64,000 nt of DNA from an uncultured Porphyromonadaceae bacterium. Lineage in GTDB: Bacteria > Bacteroidota > Bacteroidia > Bacteroidales > Muribaculaceae. This document shows positions 8,240 through 16,636 of the stretch, piece by piece. The number at the start of each line of letters is the position of its first letter. Within the stretch, counting starts at the first letter, position 1. The translations under genes were made by a program, and so were the position numbers. A model generated the notes under the pieces. It was not told the DNA's origin and did no database searches. It worked only from the letters and a program-made list of their open reading frames with translations. Location of the stretch: assembly GCA_900545955.1 (NCBI GenBank), contig URAU01000002.1, positions 1 to 64,000 of the forward strand, written 5' to 3'.

Positions 8240-9622
8240 ATGGAATCAGAATCAACCAAATACGCCGCCAATGGCGACGCCATGCAGTGGCGTCGCCTGA
8301 TCAGCGACCGCCGCTTCGGCATGGAGGACTACCACCGCACCGACGGCGGCAGCGGCACGCGCTCTGATTTCCAGCGCGATTTCGACCGGCTGGTGTTCTC
8401 CTCACCCTTCCGCCGGCTGCAGAACAAGACGCAGGTATTCCCCCTTCCGGGCAGCATCTTCGTCCACAACCGCCTTACCCACAGCATGGAAGTCTCGTCG
8501 GTGGGCCGGTCGATGGCCAACGTGATAGCCGGCGCCCTGCGCCCGCGCTATGCCGGCACACCCGACGCCGTGGCTCTCGACTCCATCGGCGAAATTGTCG
8601 GTGCGGCCTGTCTGGCCCACGACCTCGGCAACCCTCCATTCGGCCATTCGGGCGAGACGGCCATCTCCACCTTCTTCTCCGAAGGTGCCGGTGCCGACCT
8701 CCAGGCCGAGCTTACCCCCGAGCAATGGGCCGACCTGATCCATTTCGAAGGGAACGCCAACGCCCTGAGGCTGCTGACCCACCAGTTCAACGGCCGACGC
8801 AAGGGAGGTTTCGCCATGACCTACAGCATGCTGGCCTCCATCGTGAAATACCCCTTCAGTTCCACTATGGCCGGCTCGCGCAATAAATTCGGATTCTTCA
8901 CCACCGAGCGCGAGGCGTTCGGCCGCATCGCCGCGCATCTCGGGCTACTGCAGTCGGAACAGACGCCCCTCGGCGTGCGCTACGCCCGCCATCCGCTGGT
9001 CTACATCGTCGAGGCTGCCGACGACATCTGCTACGAGGTGATGGACATCGAGGACGCCCACAAGCTCAAGATTCTCCCCACGGCCGAGGTGAAGCAGCTG
9101 CTGCTTGATTTCTTCGACCAGGAGCGTCAGCGCCGCTGCCTGGAGGTGATGGCGATGATTTCCGACCCCAACGAGCAGATAGGCTACCTCCGTTCGGGCG
9201 TAATCGGGCTGCTCGTGGAGAGCTGCGCGGATGCCTTCGTGGAGCATGAACAGGAGATTCTTCGCGGACGCTTCCAGGGGCAGCTGCTCAAGCACGTGCC
9301 CGAGCGCGTGCGCCGCGCCTACGAAGCCTGCAACGCCCTGTCGTGGGAGCGGATCTACCGCGCCCACGACGTGGTCAACATCGAGCTGGCAGGTAACCGC
9401 ATCATCACCTTCCTGATGGAGAAGCTTATCCACGCCGTGCGCAATCCGCAGCTCAACTATTCGCGCCTGCTGCTCTCGCAGGTGCCCCAGCAATACGACG
9501 TTCACGCCGACGACCTTTTCACCAAAATCCAGGCCGTGCTCGACCACATCTCGGGCATGACCGACGTCTACGCCCTCGACCTCTACCGCCGCCTCAACGG
9601 CCTGAGCCTCCCGGCCGTCTAA
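8240..9622 (+). CDS. dgt: Deoxyguanosinetriphosphate triphosphohydrolase
   Basis: Dgt hydrolyses dGTP (and often other dNTPs) to deoxynucleoside and tripolyphosphate, controlling dNTP pools and contributing to phage resistance in some bacteria. The 460-residue product has the HD-domain signature LAHDLGNPPFGHSGE with His127-Asp128, an upstream RLTHSMEVSSVGR segment with the first metal His, and a downstream EAADDICYEVMDIED segment with the distal metal Asp. Residues 34-60 (SDFQRDFDRLVFSSPFRR) are the standard N-terminus. It lies 67 nt after hflX and 12 nt before the TPM gene and is probably read in the same operon. Confidence 0.92.
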   Translation: MESESTKYAANGDAMQWRRLISDRRFGMEDYHRTDGGSGTRSDFQRDFDRLVFSSPFRRLQNKTQVFPLPGSIFVHNRLTHSMEVSSVGRSMANVIAGALRPRYAGTPDAVALDSIGEIVGAACLAHDLGNPPFGHSGETAISTFFSEGAGADLQAELTPEQWADLIHFEGNANALRLLTHQFNGRRKGGFAMTYSMLASIVKYPFSSTMAGSRNKFGFFTTEREAFGRIAAHLGLLQSEQTPLGVRYARHPLVYIVEAADDICYEVMDIEDAHKLKILPTAEVKQLLLDFFDQERQRRCLEVMAMISDPNEQIGYLRSGVIGLLVESCADAFVEHEQEILRGRFQGQLLKHVPERVRRAYEACNALSWERIYRAHDVVNIELAGNRIITFLMEKLIHAVRNPQLNYSRLLLSQVPQQYDVHADDLFTKIQAVLDHISGMTDVYALDLYRRLNGLSLPAV

Positions 9623-9634
9623 CAAATCTGCCCT

Positions 9635-10876
9635 ATGAACCGCCTTCTCTCATTTCTGTTTCTGCTGGTCTGCCTTCCCGCTGCGGCCCTCACAACCAAG
9701 GATATAGACAACGTACACGTTGCCGACCGCACGCGCTTCGTAAGCGATATGGCCGGCGCCATGAGCGCCTCTGCGCGCTCCCGGGCCGACTCCCTGCTCC
9801 AGTCGATATGGCGCCAGACCTCGGCCGAGCCGATTGTGGTAATCGTCCCCTCGCTCGACGGCGAGGATATCGACGACTTCGCCACGCAGCTCTTCTCCGA
9901 CTGGCAGATAGGCAAGAACGACCGCGACAACGGCGTGCTGATGCTCATCTCCATCGGCGACCGAAAGGCGGTGATCCGCACCGGCTACGGCACCGAGGGG
10001 ATATTGCCCGACGTGGTCTGCGGCCGCATCATCCGCAATGAGATGGCCCCGCGCTTCCGCGAGGGCGACTACGACGGCGGTATTCTCGCCGCCCTGCAGA
10101 CCATGCAGGCGGCAATGACCTCCGACGAGGCCCGCGCCGAACTGATGTCCGACAAAGCCAACGATGCCGCGGCCGACGATTTCGACGCCGACAAGGCGTT
10201 CGACATCTACTGGAAGATATGTGTGGCGCTCGGCTTTCTTGGACTCCTTGCCGTAATTATCGCCTATTTCGGTGTGCGCAAGCTCCCGACTTCACGGGCC
10301 TACGCCACATTCGAGAATACTCGTCTGGGGCTGCTCGTGGCCTCTTTCCTCTCGCTCGGCTGCCTCTTCCCCGCCTATTTCCTTATGCTTGCATTCCAGC
10401 GCCACATACGCCTCCATAAGCGGCTCTGCCCCCATTGCAACACTCGTATGCTGCGCGTCGACGAGGACAACGACAACGCCTATCTTACGGCCAGCCAGGA
10501 CGCCGAGGAACGTCTCGACTCCGTAGACTACGACGTATGGCTCTGCCCCGACTGCGGCGAGACCGACATCATCCCCTACGTGAACCCCAAGAAAAACTAT
10601 ACGGAGTGCCCCTCCTGCCATGCGCGGGCATGCACCCTCGTAAATCGCCGCACGATTGTGGCTCCCACCACCCGCCGCGAGGGGCGTGGCATCGAGGAAT
10701 ACGTATGCCTCAACTGCCGCAGGCGCTACGAGAAGCCCTATACCATCGCCAAAGAGGTAGAAGCCCCGATAATCATCGGCGGAGGAGGCTTCGGCAGCGG
10801 AGGAGGAGGCGGATTCAGCGGCGGCTCCTTCGGCGGCGGCATGACCGGTGGCGGCGGCGCCTCCGGCGGCTGGTAA
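9635..10876 (+). CDS. TPM-domain membrane protein with double zinc ribbon and Gly-rich tail
   Basis: The 413-residue protein starts with a Sec signal (residues 1-20). A TPM (YgcG-type) domain covers about 30-165, with RDNGVLMLISIGDRK and RTGYGTEGILPD as core motifs. Two transmembrane helices lie at about 190-210 and 230-250. A cytoplasmic cysteine-rich region follows, with CPHC, CPDC, CPSC and CLNC pairs (about 268-360) that can form two zinc ribbons. It ends in a Gly/Ser-rich tail common in YgcG-like proteins. TPM proteins are proposed to act in photosystem repair in plants and in envelope stress in bacteria; no precise role can be given here. It closes the plus-strand run that begins at coaX. 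Confidence 0.8.
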   Translation: MNRLLSFLFLLVCLPAAALTTKDIDNVHVADRTRFVSDMAGAMSASARSRADSLLQSIWRQTSAEPIVVIVPSLDGEDIDDFATQLFSDWQIGKNDRDNGVLMLISIGDRKAVIRTGYGTEGILPDVVCGRIIRNEMAPRFREGDYDGGILAALQTMQAAMTSDEARAELMSDKANDAAADDFDADKAFDIYWKICVALGFLGLLAVIIAYFGVRKLPTSRAYATFENTRLGLLVASFLSLGCLFPAYFLMLAFQRHIRLHKRLCPHCNTRMLRVDEDNDNAYLTASQDAEERLDSVDYDVWLCPDCGETDIIPYVNPKKNYTECPSCHARACTLVNRRTIVAPTTRREGRGIEEYVCLNCRRRYEKPYTIAKEVEAPIIIGGGGFGSGGGGGFSGGSFGGGMTGGGGASGGW

Positions 10877-11132
10877 TCCCCCTCCTTTAAAAATACCGAA
10901 AATATACAATTGGCTCCTATCTCTTTGAACTCATTTAAACGTTTCCTTCGAAAAGGATTTACAATTGTAAAAAACGTTAAAAAGCACCTTTTTATGCTCT
11001 ATTTATAAAATAATTTATACATTCGCATCACATACTCAAATTTCCAATCTACACACAACCACACAACAGGCACGCATTTTCATCCAACATTCAATACACC
11101 TTTTTACAATCTTACCTTAAACATACATTAGC
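10877..11132. other. AT-rich intergenic leader of the C10 peptidase gene
   Basis: This 256-nt stretch holds no gene. It contains a perfect 14-bp palindrome TTTACAATTGTAAA (10958-10971) flanked by AACGTTT and AAACGTT, a possible regulator site. A degenerate -7 box TACATTCG (11018-11025) is about 108 nt before the ATG at 11133. Confidence 0.5.
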
Positions 11133-12458
11133 ATGAAAAAAGTTATAAGGACATGTTTACTGTTCGCAGCCATCTTATTAATGGCTACCGCATGCTCAGA
11201 CTCACTTGAGGACATAGTCGAGCAGAAGCCCACAGCCCCTTCCAACCCAATGCAAAGTATTATCCGAACCCCGGACGAAGCTTTGGACATTGCGACCAAA
11301 GCCGTTGGAATGTTCGCCCCTTCCACCGAATCTCGAGCAGCCAATACTTCAAAAAAAATTGATTACAACCAGGGGGCTATTGTATGCGGCAGAAGTAAGC
11401 ATTCCCGCTCAACTAAAGACACCCTGATGTACGCTGTAAACTATTGCGACAACCAAGGTTTCGTTCTTGTATCAGCAGTCCGCTCCACCCCGGAAGTAAT
11501 TGCATACGTACCCAATGGCAACTATGACGACAATGCTGAAATAGATAACCCGGGGTTCAACTTTTTCATGGAGAAAGCCAATGAATACCTGTCAAATGAA
11601 AAGAATACATTGAGCGGAGATGACGGCACTATTACCATAAAGCCAATTCTCCCTGTTTGGGCTCCAATTTATAAAGAATTCTCTGACACAACAATAACAG
11701 TCGATATACAAAATCGTGTTAAAGTTCTGTGGAGTCAAGACGGGGTAGAAGGCGCGGAATGCCCTAATGGGACCTCAGGATGCGCCATTACCGCTGCAGC
11801 CATGGCCATGACTTATTTTAAATACCCTGATAGGATTACACTGACATATAAAGAAAATGACCCCGAACTAATTCTTGACTGGGAACGAATCTGCAAGCAT
11901 AATATGATGCCGACGAAAGGTTATATTCCTTCCGAAGGAACATGCGATAAAACAATTCACACCTCAATCGCCCAATTATGTAGAGAATTAGGGAGAAGAG
12001 CAAACACTATATACACCTATAACGATAATGGAGTGGGCACTTCACCTACATCGACTTCAAATTTAGTACAAGCTCTTCGAAAGATTGGATATAACTTATT
12101 CTCTGAAGAATATTCATCACAAAGCGTGATTAATGCTTTACAAAATCAAAATTGCGTGTTACTGATGTATGGGTTAGATGAAGCAAGAAATATCGCCCAC
12201 CTGTGGGTTTGCGATGCAGCAAAAGTCAAAAAGATTCATCGTATAAGCTACGAATCGACAGACGGTGGAATGACTTGGCATAAATATTTTGAAAAAACAG
12301 AATACTATAAATATAATTTTTATAACTGGGGGTGGGGTAGTCTTTACGGATACTATCTGAGCGATTGTTTTGACCCTTCTCGCCCTATATTATCGTCAAT
12401 CAAGTCCAGAGCGAATTATAGTTCAAACGTATATTTTATAATTATGACAAAAAAATGA
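11133..12458 (+). CDS. C10 family cysteine peptidase (streptopain-like) with Spi prodomain, lipoprotein
   Basis: C10 peptidases are papain-fold secreted proteases (SpeB of Streptococcus, interpain of Prevotella, Bfp of Bacteroides) made as zymogens. The 441-residue product has a lipobox (LLMATAC, Cys21), a Spi-like prodomain at about 40-165 (FVLVSAVRSTPEVIAYVPNG), and the catalytic Cys217 in TSGCAITAAAMAMTYFKYP. His356 lies in NIAHLWVCDA, and the downstream NWGWGS (398-403) matches the Asn/Trp region after the active-site His. All key residues are present, so it should be active. The composition is visibly AT-richer than the flanking genes. Its stop overlaps the start of the following lipoprotein (ATGA), so the two are coupled. 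Confidence 0.87.
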   Translation: MKKVIRTCLLFAAILLMATACSDSLEDIVEQKPTAPSNPMQSIIRTPDEALDIATKAVGMFAPSTESRAANTSKKIDYNQGAIVCGRSKHSRSTKDTLMYAVNYCDNQGFVLVSAVRSTPEVIAYVPNGNYDDNAEIDNPGFNFFMEKANEYLSNEKNTLSGDDGTITIKPILPVWAPIYKEFSDTTITVDIQNRVKVLWSQDGVEGAECPNGTSGCAITAAAMAMTYFKYPDRITLTYKENDPELILDWERICKHNMMPTKGYIPSEGTCDKTIHTSIAQLCRELGRRANTIYTYNDNGVGTSPTSTSNLVQALRKIGYNLFSEEYSSQSVINALQNQNCVLLMYGLDEARNIAHLWVCDAAKVKKIHRISYESTDGGMTWHKYFEKTEYYKYNFYNWGWGSLYGYYLSDCFDPSRPILSSIKSRANYSSNVYFIIMTKK

Positions 12459-13072
12459 AGAATATACTAAATTTAATTTTTGGGGTTGCACTTGCGCTGA
12501 GTTTCGCGGGTTGCGACGACGAAAAAGACCCTATTCCACGCCCAGCCTCATTGCCATGCGACTTGATTATCGGGATTTTCGATAATGAGGGCAACAACCT
12601 GTTGTCGGAAAGCGCCGACGGAAGCTGGCTGTATGCCCCTATCTCTATCTCAATAAACGATTATCCTAAAAAAATAGACTGGGATTGCTTTCGGCCTCAG
12701 CAAACGTGGCCATGGGTTAACATCGACCCTGCGACAGGCGAAGAAACGTCTGGCTGGTGGGATGGTGCAGGAATTATACGCACAGATTGGAGCAACCCAA
12801 TTACTCCCTCGAAGGAAATGATTGACAGTTATGCCATTATCTCAATTGGATTTTTTCCGGACGACAAGAACGATATTTATGTAAACTTTCTTGAGCTTAA
12901 TCAGGTAGTTCACATAGAATTCGGCAGCTATTTAGCCGACAGGAAATCGCCTGACGGCAAGAAATACTCTTGCTACGTCAACGGCATAGGCAATCCCGTC
13001 GACAACGTAAACCATATAATTCCGGTTCGGATTGTGCTTCCCCATAGATCCGCCCCATCTCCGACCGAATAA
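12455..13072 (+). CDS. Small lipoprotein coupled to the C10 peptidase; unknown function
   Basis: The 205-residue product begins MKNILNLIFGVALALSFAGC, a lipoprotein signal with Cys20. The mature part shows no motif I recognise; it is rich in Trp, Pro, Asp and beta-prone segments. The start ATG overlaps the stop of the C10 peptidase gene by 4 nt. In other bacteria C10 peptidases are followed by inhibitors (Spi in streptococci, Bfi-type proteins in Bacteroides fragilis), so an inhibitor, substrate-binding partner or immunity role is possible, but this is inferred from position only. It is longer than the typical inhibitors. Confidence 0.6.
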   Translation: MKNILNLIFGVALALSFAGCDDEKDPIPRPASLPCDLIIGIFDNEGNNLLSESADGSWLYAPISISINDYPKKIDWDCFRPQQTWPWVNIDPATGEETSGWWDGAGIIRTDWSNPITPSKEMIDSYAIISIGFFPDDKNDIYVNFLELNQVVHIEFGSYLADRKSPDGKKYSCYVNGIGNPVDNVNHIIPVRIVLPHRSAPSPTE

Positions 13073-13096
13073 CCGCACCCTTTCAGGCTCCCAACT

Positions 13097-13260
13097 TGTA
13101 GGGATGCACCCTGGCGCATCCGAATATCAGCGAATTAGCTCTTGAAAATGGGCGAAAGTGTTGCAAAACCACTAAAATGTAGGGACGCACGGTCTGTGCG
13201 TCCTAATATTTTTTTAATTTTCAGCAGATTACACGGACGCACGAGCCGTGCGTCCCTACA
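13097..13260. repeat. Three REP-like palindromes (GGAYGCAC...GTGCRTCC family)
   Basis: Hairpins at 13097-13121 (GGATGCAC/GCGCATCC, one mismatch), 13178-13204 (GGACGCAC-GGTCT-GTGCGTCC, 8-bp perfect stem) and 13232-13260 (GGACGCAC-GAGCC-GTGCGTCC, opposite orientation, with the TGTAGG edge on the other side). The last two form an inverted pair. They fill the space between convergent genes. The rest of 13073-13328 shows nothing gene-like. Confidence 0.85.
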
Positions 13261-13328
13261 ATATGATCGAAGTTTGTTCGTTATACACCCCCTAATTGTT
13301 TAAACTAAAAGCCAAGTTCGACTGCTGT

Positions 13329-14315
13329 TTAGTGGGATTGGCGCTGGGAGATGGTGACGCCGGAGGGGGTGGCTTCTACTATGGTCGGACAACCGAAGAG
13401 AAGGGGGGCGTTGGCTTCGACGTGGCCCACGGGGAGGTCGTAGACTATGGGGATGTCGGGCATGTCGATGCTGCCGAAGAAGCGGTGCATCATGGTGTAC
13501 ATGTCGGGGTGGTCGGCGCTCGGACGGTAGTCGGTGAACTGGCCGACGAGCACGGCGCTCACGCGGCGGAACACGCCGCGAAGATGCAGCTGCCAGAGTA
13601 TCCTCTCCACTTTATATATAGGCTCAGCGATATCCTCGATAAAGAGCATCGGCCGCGCTACGGCGCCGCTCTCCACGGCCTCGGCGGTGTAGACGCTATC
13701 AAACGGGTCGTAGGGGGTGCCGATCAGTCCACCGAGCACAGCCAGATTTCCTCCGGTCACCACCCCTTCGGCGCATCCACATTGGTTAAATGGATGAGCG
13801 TCGGCCATTATCTTCAGGTTTCCTCCGCGCAGCACTCCCATTTCGGTATCGTAATACGGAAACTCGCTGCCTCGCCCTATGTATTTGGCCATCGCTCCGT
13901 GGAGCGACGCGTAACCCTTGCGCGTCCATAGGCAGTGGAGCGCCGTAATATCGCTGAAGCCCACAAGCCATTTGTTGAAGCATTCCTCCGGGAGCCGGTC
14001 GATCTGTTCAAGCAGATGGACAGCTCCGTAGCCGCCACGAGAGCAGACTATGGCTCCGACAGAGCGGTCGGCAAGCGCGTTTTCAAGGTCGGAGAGGCGT
14101 TCGGAGGCCAACCCGCTGAAGGAACCGTTGGCACCCTTGGCGTGAGGCATAACGACGCACTCAAACCCCTCGCTTTCAAGAGCCGCAGCGGCGCCGTCGA
14201 TGAGGGCGGGGTCGATTTTCGATGCGGGCGACACGATGGCCACGCGGCTCCCGCGCTCTAAAGCCGAAGGGCACGCCAAGGCGCGCCCTCTCGATATTAT
14301 TTCGTTGGTTTTCAT
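13329..14315 (-). CDS. LD-carboxypeptidase (peptidase S66)
   Basis: The enzyme cleaves the L,D bond of muropeptide tetrapeptides during peptidoglycan recycling. The 328-residue product carries the S66 landmarks: RVAIVSPAS near residue 24, SRGGYGAVHLL at 92-102, and the nucleophile Ser121 in VGFSDITALH. C-terminal Glu and His positions appear in MLFIEDIAEPIYKVER and DLPVGHVEANAPLLFG. No signal peptide is seen, consistent with a cytoplasmic recycling enzyme. It starts 6 nt after the radical-SAM gene stop and is the last gene of a minus-strand run pyrH-frr-radical SAM-S66. Confidence 0.88.
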   Translation of the reverse strand: MKTNEIISRGRALACPSALERGSRVAIVSPASKIDPALIDGAAAALESEGFECVVMPHAKGANGSFSGLASERLSDLENALADRSVGAIVCSRGGYGAVHLLEQIDRLPEECFNKWLVGFSDITALHCLWTRKGYASLHGAMAKYIGRGSEFPYYDTEMGVLRGGNLKIMADAHPFNQCGCAEGVVTGGNLAVLGGLIGTPYDPFDSVYTAEAVESGAVARPMLFIEDIAEPIYKVERILWQLHLRGVFRRVSAVLVGQFTDYRPSADHPDMYTMMHRFFGSIDMPDIPIVYDLPVGHVEANAPLLFGCPTIVEATPSGVTISQRQSH

Positions 14316-14321
14316 CTGTTT

Positions 14322-15101
14322 TCAGTTTACCTGCACGGGGATTCCGATAGCCTCGCTGATGCGCCGGCCTATGGCCTGAAGCTCATCGAGCGGCACCTTG
14401 CGCAGCGTATTCGCCGGTGTGGGCCTGTCGAGCGAATAGAGCATAATTTCGCGCGGGCGGATACGCCGGTAAGCTGCAATAAGCGCCTCCACCTCGGTGT
14501 CGGTAGTGTTGTCAAACTCCTGGCCCTCCCACTGGCCGCGCAGCATCATCGTCTGGATGATTCCGGTATCGGAGAAACGTTTCAGCCCCTCAACCACGCG
14601 GTCGACGGTGAAATCCGGCGCATTGGGGCGGTCGATTACGCGCATCGTGGCCTCCACGGCCGAATCAAGCTTCAGGATATTGTTGTCGACGCGCTCCAGG
14701 GCGGCGGCCACCTCGGTGGTAAAGATGCGCGTGGAGTTGGTCAGCACGCTCACCTTGGCCTCCGGATAGTCGCGGTCGCGCAAGGAGAGCGTGTCGTCGA
14801 TTATCCCGGCGAAATCGGGGTGGAGCGTCGGCTCGCCGTTGCCCGAGAAGGTTATCACGTCGAGTCGCTGTCCGGCCTCCTTCATCTGCCGCAGGCGTGC
14901 GTCGAGCTGCCGGGCCACTTCGGCGCGCGCAGGCAGCCCCGCTTTACCGGGCCCCTGGGCATTGAACCCGGCCTCGCAGTAGAGGCAGTCGAAGGTACAC
15001 GTCTTCCCGTCGACGGGGCTGAGGTTCACCCCGAGCGACGTGCCGAGCCGGCGCGAATGGATCGGTCCGAACACTGTCTCATGAAACATTACGGTCTGCA
15101 T
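14322..15101 (-). CDS. Radical SAM protein (COG0731-like)
   Basis: The 259-residue product has the iron-sulfur motif CTFDCLYC (Cys35, Cys39, Cys42), a SAM-binding GNGEPTLHP segment near 100, and TNSTRIF near 135. The spacing CxxxCxxC and the opening GPIHSRRLGTSLGVN resemble the small radical-SAM family grouped in COG0731 with wyosine-type enzymes. There is no second cluster or SPASM domain. Substrate unknown; a tRNA- or cofactor-modifying role is only a guess. It lies between frr and the S66 peptidase gene with short gaps (36 and 6 nt), so co-transcription with pyrH and frr is likely. Confidence 0.8.
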   Translation of the reverse strand: MQTVMFHETVFGPIHSRRLGTSLGVNLSPVDGKTCTFDCLYCEAGFNAQGPGKAGLPARAEVARQLDARLRQMKEAGQRLDVITFSGNGEPTLHPDFAGIIDDTLSLRDRDYPEAKVSVLTNSTRIFTTEVAAALERVDNNILKLDSAVEATMRVIDRPNAPDFTVDRVVEGLKRFSDTGIIQTMMLRGQWEGQEFDNTTDTEVEALIAAYRRIRPREIMLYSLDRPTPANTLRKVPLDELQAIGRRISEAIGIPVQVN

Positions 15102-15137
15102 GGCGTAGCTTTTACCCTTATGCCGGGCATATGGGAA

Positions 15138-15698
15138 TCAGACGGTAAGGATTTCCTTCTCCTTTGTGGCGAAAATCTCGTCGATTTTCTTGAGATACTT
15201 GTCGTGGATTTTCTGGGCCGTGGTCTCGGCGTCTTTCTCCACATCCTCGGGCATACCCTGCTTCACAGCCTTCTTCAGGCCGTCGATGGCGTCGCGGCGG
15301 GCGTTGCGCACGCTCACCTTGGCCTGCTCGGCCTCGCCCTTACATTGCTTTACGAGCTGCTTGCGGCGCTCCTCGGTGAGCGGCGGAATGCCGAGGCGGA
15401 TCACCTCGCCGTTGTTTTCGGGTGTGATGCCAAGTTCGGAATTGATGATAGCCTTTTCAATCTCCTTGAACATGGCTTTCTCCCAGGGAGTTATGGCGAT
15501 GGTGCGCGCGTCGGGGGTCGACACGTTGGCCACATTCGAGATGGGCACCTGCGAGCCATAGTATTCCACACGGATTCCTTCCAGAATCTTCGGGTTGGCC
15601 TTGCCGGCACGGATACGCTGCAGGGTTTCGTCGAGATACATCACTGCCATCTCCATCTTCTCCTCTGCGGGGTCGAGATAAGTCTTGGGGTCGGTCAT
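15138..15698 (-). CDS. frr: Ribosome recycling factor
   Basis: RRF, with EF-G, dissociates post-termination ribosomes. The 186-residue product has the family pattern throughout: LQRIRAGKANPKILEGI near the N-terminus, ISNVANVSTPDARTIAITPWEK in the middle, RLGIPPLTEERRKQLVKQCK and the conserved VRNARRDAIDGLKKA helix. Length is standard. It follows pyrH by 91 nt, the usual pyrH-frr order. Confidence 0.97.
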   Translation of the reverse strand: MTDPKTYLDPAEEKMEMAVMYLDETLQRIRAGKANPKILEGIRVEYYGSQVPISNVANVSTPDARTIAITPWEKAMFKEIEKAIINSELGITPENNGEVIRLGIPPLTEERRKQLVKQCKGEAEQAKVSVRNARRDAIDGLKKAVKQGMPEDVEKDAETTAQKIHDKYLKKIDEIFATKEKEILTV

Positions 15699-15789
15699 AT
15701 CGTTATATTTTTTATTTGTTTCTAATTATTTCATTGCTACGAAAGATTTTCTTTACGTCCTTCCGGATAGCTGAGGGAGCTATCAGAAA

Positions 15790-16500
15790 TCAGTACACCA
15801 GCGTGCCGATGTTCTCTCCAGCCAGCACTTTGGCGAGGTTGCCGGGGGTGTCCATATCGAAAACCACGATGGGGAGGCCGTTCTCCTTGCATAGCGCCGT
15901 GGCGGTGAGGTCCATCACCTTCAGGCCGCGGGTATACACCTCGTCGTAGCTGATTTCCTGGAATTTGGTGGCCGTGGGGTCTTTCTCGGGGTCGGCGGTG
16001 TAGATGCCGTCTACGCGGGTTCCCTTGAGCATCACGTCGGCCTCGACCTCAACTCCGCGCAGGGCTGCGCCGGTGTCGGTGGTGAAGAATGGGTTGCCCG
16101 TACCGCCCGAAAGGATAGCGATTTTACCCTCGCGCATGGCTTCGATGGCCTTCCATTTGCTGTAGTACTCGCCGATAGGATACATATTGAGCGCCGTAAA
16201 CACCTGCGCCGGCTGTCCGATCGACGTAAGAGCCGAGCTGAGCGCCAGCGAGTTGATTACCGTGGCGAGCATACCCATCTGGTCGCCCTTCACGCGGTCG
16301 AACCCTTTGGCCGCCCCCTGCATTCCGCGGAATATGTTGCCGCCGCCTATCACGATGGCGATTTCCACGCCGCTGCCGGCGGCTGCTTTAATCTGCTCGG
16401 CATACTGCCCCAGACGCACCGGGTCGATGCCGTAATGTTGTTCACCCATCAGCGATTCTCCGCTGAGCTTCAAAAGTATACGTTTGTAGTTCCTGCGCAT
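15790..16500 (-). CDS. pyrH: UMP kinase
   Basis: PyrH phosphorylates UMP to UDP with ATP and belongs to the amino-acid-kinase fold. The 236-residue product starts MRRNYKRILLKLSGESL, then IAIVIGGGNIFRG near 50, MGMLATVINSLAL near 75, and the nucleotide-binding SGGTGNPFFTTDTGAALR near 130. All are diagnostic. The first gene of the pyrH-frr-radical SAM-S66 run; a minus-strand -7 box lies 60-70 nt upstream. Confidence 0.97.
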   Translation of the reverse strand: MRRNYKRILLKLSGESLMGEQHYGIDPVRLGQYAEQIKAAAGSGVEIAIVIGGGNIFRGMQGAAKGFDRVKGDQMGMLATVINSLALSSALTSIGQPAQVFTALNMYPIGEYYSKWKAIEAMREGKIAILSGGTGNPFFTTDTGAALRGVEVEADVMLKGTRVDGIYTADPEKDPTATKFQEISYDEVYTRGLKVMDLTATALCKENGLPIVVFDMDTPGNLAKVLAGENIGTLVY

Positions 16501-16561
16501 GGCTTTCGGTTGCTTGGAAGTGATTCAAGAAAGTGGTTCAATAACTTCTCATTCAATTTTA

Positions 16562-16569
16562 CAAAGATA
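16562..16569 (-). promoter_or_regulatory. -7 box for pyrH
   Basis: CAAAGATA on the plus strand is TATCTTTG on the minus strand, 62-69 nt upstream of the pyrH ATG. It is divergent from the next promoter. Confidence 0.6.
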
Positions 16570-16595
16570 CATAAAAAAACCGTGAGATTTTTAGC

Positions 16596-16603
16596 TAACT
16601 TTG
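16596..16603 (+). promoter_or_regulatory. -7 box for the amidophosphoribosyltransferase gene
   Basis: TAACTTTG ends 33 nt before the ATG at 16637. Confidence 0.6.
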
Positions 16604-16636
16604 CAGAAAGTTTCCAAACGCTACAGTTTCCGCCCG

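Noticed and set aside
16601..16636. The upstream TTG start for the amidophosphoribosyltransferase
   Set aside because: It overlaps the -7 box and would move the catalytic cysteine further from the N-terminus.
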